Below, piece after piece: positions 8,059 to 15,414 of a stretch of 64,000 nt of DNA. The notes below the pieces were generated by a model. It was not told the DNA's origin. It ran no database searches and saw nothing but the letters and a program-made list of their open reading frames with translations. Position 1 is the first letter of the stretch; the number at the start of each line of letters is the position of its first letter. A program made the translations under genes and the position numbers. The stretch is from Prorocentrum cordatum (lineage: Eukaryota > Sar > Dinophyceae > Prorocentrales > Prorocentraceae), in assembly GCA_963575745.1 (NCBI GenBank), contig CAUYUJ010012125.1, positions 300,464 to 364,463 on the forward strand. The letters run 5' to 3'.

Positions 8059-8833
8059 CTCCAGTTCCGTTTGAAACGGCTGGGAACTCTTTGTCGGTCA
8101 GTGGTTCCTTGAAGGGGAGCGCGCCAAGTATCGACCTGGGAATGTTACCTTCTGCGGGGGACCAGTCCTGCCAGTACATGACAAGGTCTCGGACATGCGC
8201 CTCCTGTTTGGCGTGCCAGTCCTCCCTCACGGGGCATTTTATGCGGCCATCCCCGACGGCTGAGCCGCCGGCAGGCTGACGGAAGAATAGCACAGCCAGT
8301 TTGGCTGTTTTAATCATGTAATCGGTACATAATTGGGCGGCAATGACCTTTCGGAACTTGCCCCCACCATACACTTTATAGTCCTGATGGGTAGCACTGC
8401 AATGGAAAACATCCCCTGGGCGGTGCCTAAGCTGGCGGTGGAGGCTGACACCGTCAAGGACCATTATTCTGGGGAACAGTCCTATTGTTTTATAAATCCG
8501 ACGGTTCATTCTGGCCCGGACCATAGTGGCAACATCGCCCCACATCGGACCGACGCCCCTATCACCTTCTTGCCAGCACTCCGAGTCCCCGCCGATATAC
8601 ATTATGTCTATAGTCCCCTGTTGGGACCGTTTCATCATATCATCGATCAAATCCACGGCGTCCTTTATCATCTGTCTGAGGCCCCCTGCGAAAGCGAACG
8701 GGTTCTCATATCTTTTGCGTCCGCTGCCGACTCCGTTTAATTTGCCCGAATTATCGACTATGTCGTTGAAATTCCAGAAAGCGAAGCAAATTGGAGTGCG
8801 TGCCCCTTCTACATAGGACCATTGCTCACCCAC
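7844..8833 (-). CDS. accessory ORF: C-terminal part of SGNH/GDSL-like hydrolase
   Basis: Continues the preceding domain in another phase. CFAFWNFNDIVDN (NFND at 8,764-8,775) fits SGNH block III, G-x-N-D. A long helix (AGGLRQMIKDAVDLIDDM) and strand IDIMYIGGDS follow, and PGDVFHCSATHQDY (near 8,403-8,416) supplies the D-x-x-H of block V. Order and spacing of Ser, Asn and Asp/His agree with SGNH hydrolases such as esterases and lipases. The substrate is unknown. Esterase domains of this class are known in the ORF1 proteins of CR1/L2 LINEs; in a copia element it would be unusual. The tail overlaps the next segment because of an indel in the C8 run near 7,915. Confidence 0.45.
   Translation of the reverse strand: MGEQWSYVEGARTPICFAFWNFNDIVDNSGKLNGVGSGRKRYENPFAFAGGLRQMIKDAVDLIDDMMKRSQQGTIDIMYIGGDSECWQEGDRGVGPMWGDVATMVRARMNRRIYKTIGLFPRIMVLDGVSLHRQLRHRPGDVFHCSATHQDYKVYGGGKFRKVIAAQLCTDYMIKTAKLAVLFFRQPAGGSAVGDGRIKCPVREDWHAKQEAHVRDLVMYWQDWSPAEGNIPRSILGALPFKEPLTDKEFPAVSNGTGGGAIHSFYSNEFKSFLEKGAAYSDFFPWTDDAYFLPRGEIFCPGMPPRGGPETSDRGGANRRANACRTQRI
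8253..8271. repeat. in-gene palindrome, CGGCT-G-AGCCG core
   Basis: CCG, mismatch, CGGCT, G, AGCCG, mismatch, CGG. Read as GGSAVG in the SGNH-like ORF, after the catalytic blocks. Confidence 0.8.
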
Positions 8834-9516
8834 CGAAAGCTCGCAGCGGCGGCGGCAATACCTTTGACTTGTGCTCCACTCATAGCTCCCTGTGCGCTTC
8901 CGGATACTGATTGTCGCAGGTTGAACTCAGGCATAAGGCTCGACTTAGGCGCCCCTGATGCGTCCTTGAATGCAATCGTAGAATCAGAAACAATATGGAC
9001 AGAACATGACCAACTATGGTGTGATCCATTCCGCATCTGGGTCAGCGTTCGGAAGAAATCCGTCACAAGTTTCCCCGTGGACGACATAGCGGCAAGATCT
9101 TCTCCCGTGAACGGAATCCACGAATGGCCATTGACCTCGGCGATCTTTGTCATCGCCTGACACTTCTTGACAAAATCCAAGCTAGTCGACCAAAAATTCA
9201 TCTTCGGGTCCGTGACCTCCGCATAGAGTTCCAGGATTTCCTCCACCTTCTCTCGCCGTCCATTCCGGAGGGGGTTTCGGATCACGCCCAAACCTCCCTT
9301 GCATCCGAAGATGCTCGAGGACGTTCCTGGGGCCGCGTCCGAGGTAAGGTCGGTCTTCGGGCTCGGGTTCTGTCGCTGCGGGCCCCGAGTCCGGCGGCCC
9401 GCCTCCCCCTCCCCCCCCTGGGGGAGGGCCATCTCCTGAGGGGAACCCGCCGGACGGCGGCTGCCCCCCATCCCCGCCGGCTGAGCCGCGGGACGGTGCA
9501 CCGCCGCTACCCCCAC
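8809..9516 (-). CDS. accessory ORF: N-terminal part of SGNH/GDSL-like hydrolase
   Basis: From about 9,330 the frame gives an ordered helical region (VEEILELYAEVTDP, STSLDFVKKCQAM) and then SCSVHIVSDSTIAFKD, which matches SGNH block I: a hydrophobic strand leading to the catalytic Ser in (G)DS. The SDS codons lie at 8,980-8,988. A Gly-rich stretch with SGSAQGAMSG could supply block II. The frame then fails near 8,850, and the rest of the domain continues in the next segment. The first 80 residues of this ORF are a shadow of the Gly/Pro-rich linker and probably not coding. Confidence 0.45.
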   Translation of the reverse strand: MGVAAVHRPAAQPAGMGGSRRPAGSPQEMALPQGGEGEAGRRTRGPQRQNPSPKTDLTSDAAPGTSSSIFGCKGGLGVIRNPLRNGRREKVEEILELYAEVTDPKMNFWSTSLDFVKKCQAMTKIAEVNGHSWIPFTGEDLAAMSSTGKLVTDFFRTLTQMRNGSHHSWSCSVHIVSDSTIAFKDASGAPKSSLMPEFNLRQSVSGSAQGAMSGAQVKGIAAAAASFRWVSNGPM

Positions 9517-10159
9517 TGGCTAGGCCAGGAGGGTTTTCGATGTAGGGAGGCTGGCCGGCAGGCGGTTCGCCGGCCGCCTGCCCCCCGGTCCCTGGGTCAT
9601 CCAATGATGGCTGAGTTTGGCCCGCGACTGCTGTTTGGCTATCCTCGGCGATCGGGTCGTCGGGCGCCTCTGCTGCAGACCTTGGCTTCTTTTGCGGTGA
9701 GTCCTCATCAGCATCTGGGCCGAGTCCGTCTCCAGCAAGCCATCCCTCAAAATTATGTGGCCTCTTCCAGGGACGTTGTCTTTTCCTCCAGTGCACGGCC
9801 TGCTTGGGTGCGTCCTCGAAGTACGCCGCCTTTGCGGCGGCGGCAAGGGCTTCCTCGACCACGTGCACCGGTACACTGTATTTTCCTTTGACCACTGGAA
9901 GAGCGAACATTGTTCCCCATTCTTCCCCAATGGCTGAGCCATGGGGGGGCTTTCGTGGGGAAGGCCCACAAATGTCAATCCAGACCTGCGGGAAGCCCTC
10001 TCTCCAGTGATCCCCCACTGGCACGCTCACATAGTTTCCCCAAGGGGTCTCGTACCGAACGGCTGGGCCGACGGTGGGACCAAATACTTCTCCCGGCTCG
10101 AGCGGTCGCACTATGCCACGATATCCCCCCGGGGGGTTCGCGCACACCCTACTGATCAA
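9182..10159 (-). CDS. accessory ORF of unknown function, Gly/Pro-rich C-terminal half
   Basis: Continuous in phase with the methyltransferase-like segment across a TAA. The first 120 residues are ordered and aromatic (YETPWGNYVSVPVGDHW, PQVWIDICG), the rest is Gly/Pro/Asp-rich linker. Four palindromes of the CTGAG family lie in it (about 9,472-9,492, 9,515-9,530, 9,926-9,947 and 10,053-10,075). They are translated as GSA-type or similar short peptides, and all but the last two fall in the linker. Past about 9,330 the sensible frame moves to the overlapping segment 8,809-9,516. I do not recognise a family. Confidence 0.45.
   Translation of the reverse strand: MISRVCANPPGGYRGIVRPLEPGEVFGPTVGPAVRYETPWGNYVSVPVGDHWREGFPQVWIDICGPSPRKPPHGSAIGEEWGTMFALPVVKGKYSVPVHVVEEALAAAAKAAYFEDAPKQAVHWRKRQRPWKRPHNFEGWLAGDGLGPDADEDSPQKKPRSAAEAPDDPIAEDSQTAVAGQTQPSLDDPGTGGQAAGEPPAGQPPYIENPPGLASGGSGGAPSRGSAGGDGGQPPSGGFPSGDGPPPGGGGGGGPPDSGPAATEPEPEDRPYLGRGPRNVLEHLRMQGRFGRDPKPPPEWTAREGGGNPGTLCGGHGPEDEFLVD
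9926..9947. repeat. in-gene palindrome, ATGGCT-G-AGCCAT core
   Basis: 10-bp stem with one bulged A: CCCC, A, ATGGCT, G, AGCCAT, GGGG. The flanking pair changes from C-G to T-A in step with the other arm, compared with the commoner CGGCT cores. Confidence 0.85.
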
Positions 10160-10177
10160 CTTCGTCTTCTCGTCAGG

Positions 10178-11704
10178 TTACGTCTGAAAGAACGCCCCCA
10201 CGGGGATTTTGTCGACGTCAGGAGGGGCACAATCGAAACGGCAGGTGGCCTTCCGCTCAAACATAGTCCAATGTACGGTCCATGGGTCTTGGGAGACCTG
10301 GGAGTATAAACGCTGGAATATCGTCTGAGACGTTGATTCCAGGTCCGCCCTCCATGCAGTTACGACGGCGTCACTTCTCGCATAGAGTATATCGTTCCTC
10401 CACATCGTGTAGCGCCAACCCCAGCCTTTTGACGGCGCAAACTTAATAGTCCCGTCTTTGGGTCCCGGGCGGGACCATTCCCTTAGTTTGTCAGGGAGGC
10501 ACTTGAAGACCGCTTCGTTGCTCCATGAGTCGACGTCTTCAACGTTGGGGTCAGCCGCTTTCTTTGAGCGAGTGTTGTCCTGGGGGTCAGTCTCAGCTGC
10601 CCTTTTCTTAACATGTGTCCCCTGATGGATGGTCTCGACATCAGTTTCAATTTCCGTATCAATCTCGGACACAATGTCATTTGGGCTAAAGTGGTCGTTT
10701 CTTGTCCCATCCGGCTGAGCCGGTGGGCAAGCCTTCCCGCTCGGCTGAGCCGGCGTCGAGGCTTTTCGAATTGTGGCGAGGAGAGCACTGTTATAATCCT
10801 CTTCCTCCCTGCTCTCGTCTACAACAACGTCGGAATCAAACTCATCCACGATGTCATCAGACTGAATTGAGATCACGTCTTCACCCGGTGGCACAACAGC
10901 CTTCTTCCTCAGCGGTCGGCACATGGGCGCAGTCGTCGATCTCTCCGGCACGCGGAAACCGCGGCAAGCGAGATTCGAGCAGTCACCGCAAGGCAACCGC
11001 TCGCCTCTACGGGGGGCCGGTCGCGGGGCAGCCCGCGCAGGCTGTCGAGCCGAAACGGCGGCGGCGCATATAGGATTGGGGGAAGAAGTAGGACGACGAC
11101 GAGACGGCACAACTCTCTCTGCGGCAGTGGCGACGGCAAAATGAACCTGCTTGGCAAAATCATCAGTGTAATCTTCAGCGCTCTTACACTCTCGTCTTCT
11201 AGCCTCAACATGTTCGTGTGCGCCATCACACCTACGCTCTAACCCATCCGCAACAATGGAAGAGATGGTGGCTATCGTCCAGGGCTTTTTCATGAAATGA
11301 CCCTTGCTATCCTTCAATCCGCATGCGCACCGGCGCAACGCCGTCTTGGCAAATCCCAACTCTCGAAGAAAACTCTTTACCTGAGGGTCTCTCCAATAAT
11401 TGCACTGGGTAGGCCATTCAATACATACAACGCCCGCCGCTTTGTGCACAGCACAGGCAATCTGACGGAAATTCCAAAACAAATATCGGAAGTCGGTTCT
11501 AATGCCCCGAAGCCCACGCATAGCCCTATGATTTCCAGTGCGGAAATAATGCGCCTCGTTGCCATATTGCCAGGGGGAGCCTCCTGTACATGGCATGGAG
11601 CCCCATAACGTGATATGTTTTCCCTTGAACGTAGCTATATCGTTCAGCGCTATTTTGAGTCCCTCATCCGTCCTCATGTATTCCTTCTCGGTGTGTCTAA
11701 TCAC
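10178..11704 (-). CDS. accessory ORF: cytosine-C5 methyltransferase-like fold
   Basis: The first 150 residues follow the C5-methyltransferase plan. VIRHTEKEY fits a second SAM-site strand; LWGSMPCTGGSPW (P38-C39) resembles motif IV, with its Pro-Cys nucleophile; VVCIEWP (E96) resembles motif VI (E-N-V); FLRELGF and KKPWTIAT fit the late strands. The catalytic domain alone would be about 190 residues, and the usual QxRxR is not obvious. The remaining 350 residues are basic, then Asp/Glu-rich linker ending in a small ordered block (TVHWTMFERKATCRFDC). It is in phase with the segment before it (one TAA between) and with the one after it (TAA at 10,178-10,180). Alternative: a non-catalytic Rossmann-fold relative. 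Confidence 0.45.
   Translation of the reverse strand: MIRHTEKEYMRTDEGLKIALNDIATFKGKHITLWGSMPCTGGSPWQYGNEAHYFRTGNHRAMRGLRGIRTDFRYLFWNFRQIACAVHKAAGVVCIEWPTQCNYWRDPQVKSFLRELGFAKTALRRCACGLKDSKGHFMKKPWTIATISSIVADGLERRCDGAHEHVEARRRECKSAEDYTDDFAKQVHFAVATAAERVVPSRRRPTSSPNPICAAAVSARQPARAAPRPAPRRGERLPCGDCSNLACRGFRVPERSTTAPMCRPLRKKAVVPPGEDVISIQSDDIVDEFDSDVVVDESREEEDYNSALLATIRKASTPAQPSGKACPPAQPDGTRNDHFSPNDIVSEIDTEIETDVETIHQGTHVKKRAAETDPQDNTRSKKAADPNVEDVDSWSNEAVFKCLPDKLREWSRPGPKDGTIKFAPSKGWGWRYTMWRNDILYARSDAVVTAWRADLESTSQTIFQRLYSQVSQDPWTVHWTMFERKATCRFDCAPPDVDKIPVGAFFQT
10706..10727. repeat. in-gene palindrome, CCGGCT-G-AGCCGG core
   Basis: 10-bp stem with one bulged T. A second copy of the family follows at 10,739-10,755. 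Both are read as PAQP in the acidic linker of the methyltransferase-like ORF. Confidence 0.85.
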
Positions 11705-11749
11705 TTTACATGAATTGTCAACGAAATTCTTAGGGTCTCCTATTCTACT

Positions 11750-12334
11750 TTAGGGGGCACAACAGTATTCCAACAAAAGTCTTTCCCCGGTCCACTGCGT
11801 GGCCGGGGCGCAATCTTCTCGGACTCTAAATTCTGCGTATCCCGTCCATCTGCTAAGGCAATAATCACCGTCGCTAGAATCGCCATCTGAGTCGTATTCA
11901 ATTTGGTGATGATACCTGCTTTCTTCATCACGCCAATTATCGATGCGATCTATCGTCAAACCTTGTTGGGGATTGACGGCATAGGTGCGACGTTTATCAT
12001 CCAATTTATCGAGCTCGACGGGACAATCCCCGATTGCCGGCATGAATGTGACAAGTCTCGGAACATAGTGGTATCGTTTCAAACTCTGTCCTTGTCTCGT
12101 CCATTCATCCCTTTCGTCAGAGAAGTTGGCAGCCACCGCAGAGTGCGGATTCTGAAGCGGGCGATTTTCGTTAGAAACATCCTCCATATCGTCAGGCCTC
12201 ATGGAAGGCCCTGGCTCGCTTTCACTATCCGATACTCCAAACATGGCTTTCATTTCACGATCAGAGCTTCTTTTGGTTGTGTTCTCGATCGCTCTCGTTT
12301 TCTCGGAGCTTCTGCTGTAACCTTCTTTGCCCAT
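11750..12334 (-). CDS. accessory ORF: N-terminal part of methyltransferase-like protein
   Basis: Downstream of RNase H and open in the same phase from about 12,530. It has an acidic Ser-rich lead, then an ordered block (YVPRLVTFMPAIGDCPVELD) and RWTGYAEFRV, and finally ERLLLEYCCAP. The last block resembles the first SAM-binding strand and loop of a class I methyltransferase. A TAA (11,750-11,752) interrupts the frame right there, and the same frame continues in the next segment. No function beyond this can be read; the ordered block before the fold is unknown to me. Confidence 0.5.
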   Translation of the reverse strand: MGKEGYSRSSEKTRAIENTTKRSSDREMKAMFGVSDSESEPGPSMRPDDMEDVSNENRPLQNPHSAVAANFSDERDEWTRQGQSLKRYHYVPRLVTFMPAIGDCPVELDKLDDKRRTYAVNPQQGLTIDRIDNWRDEESRYHHQIEYDSDGDSSDGDYCLSRWTGYAEFRVREDCAPATQWTGERLLLEYCCAP

Positions 12335-12359
12335 CCGAGGACTGATATTACCTGCAACA

Positions 12360-12374
12360 TCAGCTGAGCTGATT
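12360..12374. repeat. in-gene palindrome, ATCAGCT-G-AGCTGAT
   Basis: Perfect 7-bp stem around one G, between RNase H and the methyltransferase-like ORF. Stem sequence differs from the GGCT type but pairing is complete. Confidence 0.8.
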
Positions 12375-12387
12375 GCGTTCGTTATCG

Positions 12388-13758
12388 CTAATGCCTCCTC
12401 GGCTTGGCCGGGGGCAGCCGCAACTGGTTTTCCTTTGTTGGGGCGCTTCCTCTTTTTGTTTGACTTTTTACTGGGCGCGGCAGCTCCTCTGCGCAGGGCC
12501 GAACTAGGGCCCAGGCGGGGCTTGAGAACCCCCCGGGTATCAGGGGAAGTCCGTCAGAAACCATTGAGTCAAGGTAATCTTGGCACCGCTTAGCGGCCCA
12601 GAACTTAGGCGTCACAATGTTGACAAGATACAAAACTTTGACCCATGCCATAGGGTCAACAAATCGTTTTGTTCCAATATCAGCAGCCTCATTCTGCGTT
12701 CTTTCGCATTGAAATTGAACTACGCCACGAGATAATTGTTCGGACACAGCTGCTGCATCAACTCTGTGTGTTCTTGGTAGATGCATCAATTTCATCGACC
12801 CGCCTGCCTTAATGACCTTACAAACTGCTTGGAGATCTTCCAGGAATAAGCATCGCACCGGTCTATCCAGCAGGATCTCCCACAGCGGCAACGCCGCAAG
12901 CAGCTCCTTGCGCAATGCAAGGTCGGCCGCAACGATCTCAGCCTCAAGTGTACTGTGAGATACGCACGTTTGTCTTTGCGAACTCATCGATTGGCCTGCC
13001 CGTGTATACGGGCCCCAAATTGCTTGATAACTGGCGCCCGCGCTCCTGCGCGTTCGAATGTCACTCGCCAGATCTGCATCAGAGTATTGCTTTAACAGAA
13101 CATCCTCCTTTTTGTCACCCACCCACGATTTCATACGATAATGAAATGTACATGTTATGTAACTTACGAGGCGGAAGAGGTCCATGTCTTGCTGGTCTGT
13201 CCACTTCGTGATACAACTGGCAGTTTGACACACTGCACGGAGTAAGTCGTATCTGGCCATTCTCGCCCCGTAAAATATCTTCATCAACACTTTTGCTGCA
13301 ATGGGTTGAAGCACTCCCGACTGAGTCGGTGGCTCAGGGTCATCAGGGCCAGCCGCTGCGACATCAAGGCCAAGCACCTCTATCTCCTTGTCAGGAAGGC
13401 CGGTATCAACGTTAATCTGTAACGCTGACGCTATAGCCTCCTCAGCTGGGGAGAAAATTTCTCCTCTGGGGCCGCCCTGTCCATCTTCTAAGTCGGTAAG
13501 TTCAGGACCGAACGGGGTGCCCGCGGCCGGATATGTAGCCGGGTCTGCGTCCATCGATTGAGCGTATAATGCAACGCAGGAGTCGAAGAACTCTGTCATA
13601 TCGTATTCGATGACTTTCACTAGTTTTGGTTCTCCCGGCTGGTATGGCTCGGTCGTCTGAGACGCCGAGTCACCCCCCGTTTCCTCCTCGCGAATCTCGT
13701 CTGCGACGGAGGCGTTTTTCTTAACTTTGGGAGGGGGCGGGTCAAGTGCCGCAGGCAA
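12388..13758 (-). CDS. RNase H region, copia element 1
   Basis: The Ty1/copia RNase H is readable with all four acidic positions: D in QYSDADLAS, E in STLEAEIVAADLALR, D in LFLEDLQAV and D in NEAADIGTK. It would degrade RNA in the RNA:DNA hybrid. The N-terminal part (GARMARYDLLRAVC, WTDQQDMDLFRLVSY) is the RT-RNase H connection domain. Near 12,530 a run of six Cs marks a probable indel. In the shifted frame a Lys/Arg-rich segment (KKSNKKRKRPNKGK), which resembles a nuclear localisation signal, leads straight into the next coding region without a stop. In most copia elements coding ends here. Confidence 0.85.
   Translation of the reverse strand: MPAALDPPPPKVKKNASVADEIREEETGGDSASQTTEPYQPGEPKLVKVIEYDMTEFFDSCVALYAQSMDADPATYPAAGTPFGPELTDLEDGQGGPRGEIFSPAEEAIASALQINVDTGLPDKEIEVLGLDVAAAGPDDPEPPTQSGVLQPIAAKVLMKIFYGARMARYDLLRAVCQTASCITKWTDQQDMDLFRLVSYITCTFHYRMKSWVGDKKEDVLLKQYSDADLASDIRTRRSAGASYQAIWGPYTRAGQSMSSQRQTCVSHSTLEAEIVAADLALRKELLAALPLWEILLDRPVRCLFLEDLQAVCKVIKAGGSMKLMHLPRTHRVDAAAVSEQLSRGVVQFQCERTQNEAADIGTKRFVDPMAWVKVLYLVNIVTPKFWAAKRCQDYLDSMVSDGLPLIPGGFSSPAWALVRPCAEELPRPVKSQTKRGSAPTKENQLRLPPAKPRRH
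13316..13333. repeat. in-gene palindrome, CCGACT-G-AGTCGG core
   Basis: Perfect 6-bp stem. The core changes both arms together (GACT with AGTC) compared with GGCT with AGCC elsewhere. Lies in the RT-RNase H spacer and is read as PTQSG. Confidence 0.8.
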
Positions 13759-14108
13759 TTCCCCGTGCCACTCAATTGTCTGAGTTGATATAATCTATGC
13801 TCGCATCCTAAATATCGTCCAACAGCCGTTGGAGGATCTATTTCTATGCCCTTACGGCAATTGTCCGAGGGTTCTTGCAGAAACTTCCTTCCCTGGGCTA
13901 GCTTGTCGGCAGGTCCCGACAGTTCGAAATCATCGCCATAGATGATCAAGAAGATTTGCAATTCTTTGTAGAAATAACAGCTACGCCACGGGCTACATTT
14001 CACGCAACCTTTAGCCGTGACATGTCCCTCGCAATGCTGCTCCCAATATCCGCCCGAATCAGGGTGTCCGTACAACGATAAGTACAGTGGGCATACGGGG
14101 TTCCGCAT
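13620..14108 (-). CDS. reverse transcriptase C-terminal half with YGDD
   Basis: Starts with RNPVCPLYLSLYGHPDSG, the copia RT motif B region, and then has FLIIYGDDFELSGP, the motif C catalytic YxDD box (YGDD at 13,929-13,940). The frame differs from the preceding half, so RT is split by an indel near 14,100. Behind YGDD comes a helical thumb-like stretch (ADKLAQGRKFLQE), then the frame shifts again toward RNase H. Dinoflagellate copia RTs often have YGDD or HVDD instead of YVDD. Confidence 0.85.
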   Translation of the reverse strand: MRNPVCPLYLSLYGHPDSGGYWEQHCEGHVTAKGCVKCSPWRSCYFYKELQIFLIIYGDDFELSGPADKLAQGRKFLQEPSDNCRKGIEIDPPTAVGRYLGCEHRLYQLRQLSGTGNCLRHLTRPLPKLRKTPPSQTRFARRKRGVTRRLRRPSHTSRENQN

Positions 14109-14842
14109 GTTGGATCATGCTTTGGGCCATTCGTCACGAGGCAAGAAAACCATGTAGGAGTGCCTCCCAACTTTGATTGCGTGTAAGCTTGTCGAGCACC
14201 AGCTTGTTCGATACTATGGCCTTCAAACAACCCGTAGGTATCAGCTGCTTTGCTGGCCTGCATGGTCGCGGGACTGCTGGAAAGTGCCTGAAATAATGCC
14301 ACGTCCTTGTTCTGATCTCTAACACTTGAACCGTCAAAGACTACCCGACCTTTGTACTTACGGCCTCTGTGTCCTAACGGCAATTCTAAGTTCATGTCAA
14401 CAAGGATCGCAAATACACTGCCCAAATGGGCCGTTTTCCCTCTGAGTTCGGCAACAACATCGGAATTTTCCCTAACACCATCCTCTGGCCACGTGCCAAT
14501 GTCGCGCAATCTGCCCCACTCTTTCCTCAAGGCAGCTTGAGCGCCTTTATTTGCCTTGGCCTCGTCTCTCGAGACAGATCTGGCTACAGCGGCATCTATG
14601 CGGGCACAATGCCAGTCACTGGGAAGTTGGAAGGGTTCATCAATAACAGATGTTAAGTCAGTAAAACGATTATAGAAGTATTGCACATCAAATCTTTCTT
14701 TGTCACGATGACAGATATATTCAGCTGACTTGTCTTGTAAAGGCATGCGAGGCACGCTTCGCCGCGACGCGGCGGCCGCCGGACTCGAGGTCTGGCTTGC
14801 CAAATCATTGTCCTCAGATTTTCCGTTATCATCATCGGACAA
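14000..14842 (-). CDS. reverse transcriptase N-terminal half (RVT_2 type)
   Basis: Fingers and first palm part of a copia RT: an acidic lead, a helix with ALRKEWGRL, the block KYKGRVVFDGSSVRDQN, then EQAGARQAYTQSKLGG. In active copia RTs that last block carries the motif A aspartate (A-D-A-x-x-A-Y); here the position is Gly, so this copy is probably catalytically dead even if the frame were repaired. The frame drifts after PTWFSCLVTNGP, and RT resumes in the overlapping segment 13,620-14,108. Role: RNA-templated cDNA synthesis in the particle. Confidence 0.8.
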   Translation of the reverse strand: MSDDDNGKSEDNDLASQTSSPAAAASRRSVPRMPLQDKSAEYICHRDKERFDVQYFYNRFTDLTSVIDEPFQLPSDWHCARIDAAVARSVSRDEAKANKGAQAALRKEWGRLRDIGTWPEDGVRENSDVVAELRGKTAHLGSVFAILVDMNLELPLGHRGRKYKGRVVFDGSSVRDQNKDVALFQALSSSPATMQASKAADTYGLFEGHSIEQAGARQAYTQSKLGGTPTWFSCLVTNGPKHDPTCGTPYAHCTYRCTDTLIRADIGSSIARDMSRLKVA

Positions 14843-15399
14843 GGGACCCCTGCCAGCTGAGCCGGAGGGTAGCCCGTCTCTTGCAATAGTGCCTCCATAC
14901 CATGTTTGTTCCTACCAAATGTCCCCATCGTCCGACAGGTGTTCTTCGGGAACATCTTCCTCTGATGAATCATCAGCCTCAGATGTGACTTGATAGCCCT
15001 GGGTGTTTCGCGACGCCGCCCCTCGCCCACTGCCAGGGGCGCAGCACAGGCTGCCATTTTGCATTCGACGTAGTTGCTCAGCCACCTCAGGTCAGTTAGC
15101 CTAGCTTCGGGGGGAGCCGCAAGCGGCTGATCCACTGCGGGATCGGGCGGAGTCGGAGGGTCGTCCACATCTAAACCGACGTCACGCAGGAGACCGAGAC
15201 AAGGGCCAGGATCCTCTATACCGAAGGATCCTCTCTTGTCTGCCTTGTGTTGTTCGACGGCCTGTCGGCGCTGGGCTTGGTTCATGTTGAACCATCGTCC
15301 AGGATGTACTCCGGGATTGGTAGACCCAGGTAACTTCTTTAGCCATTGGGCACTGCATTTTGGGTCTGGGTCTGTGACCCACACTCGGGTTATAGGCAC
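14653..15399 (-). CDS. Pol linker between integrase and RT
   Basis: In phase with the integrase segment across a TAG codon. It opens with a short well-ordered block (ITRVWVTDPDPKCSAQW), then Pro/Asp-rich sequence. The same kind of block sits between integrase and RT in other dinoflagellate copia polyproteins that I remember, so I read it as a Pol connector. No catalytic motif is visible. The end of this frame overlaps the RT segment in another phase, which marks a further frameshift around 14,800. Confidence 0.55.
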   Translation of the reverse strand: MPITRVWVTDPDPKCSAQWLKKLPGSTNPGVHPGRWFNMNQAQRRQAVEQHKADKRGSFGIEDPGPCLGLLRDVGLDVDDPPTPPDPAVDQPLAAPPEARLTDLRWLSNYVECKMAACAAPLAVGEGRRRETPRAIKSHLRLMIHQRKMFPKNTCRTMGTFGRNKHGMEALLQETGYPPAQLAGVPCPMMITENLRTMIWQARPRVRRPPRRGEACLACLYKTSQLNISVIVTKKDLMCNTSIIVLLT

Positions 15400-15414
15400 A
15401 TAATCAGGGTCATG

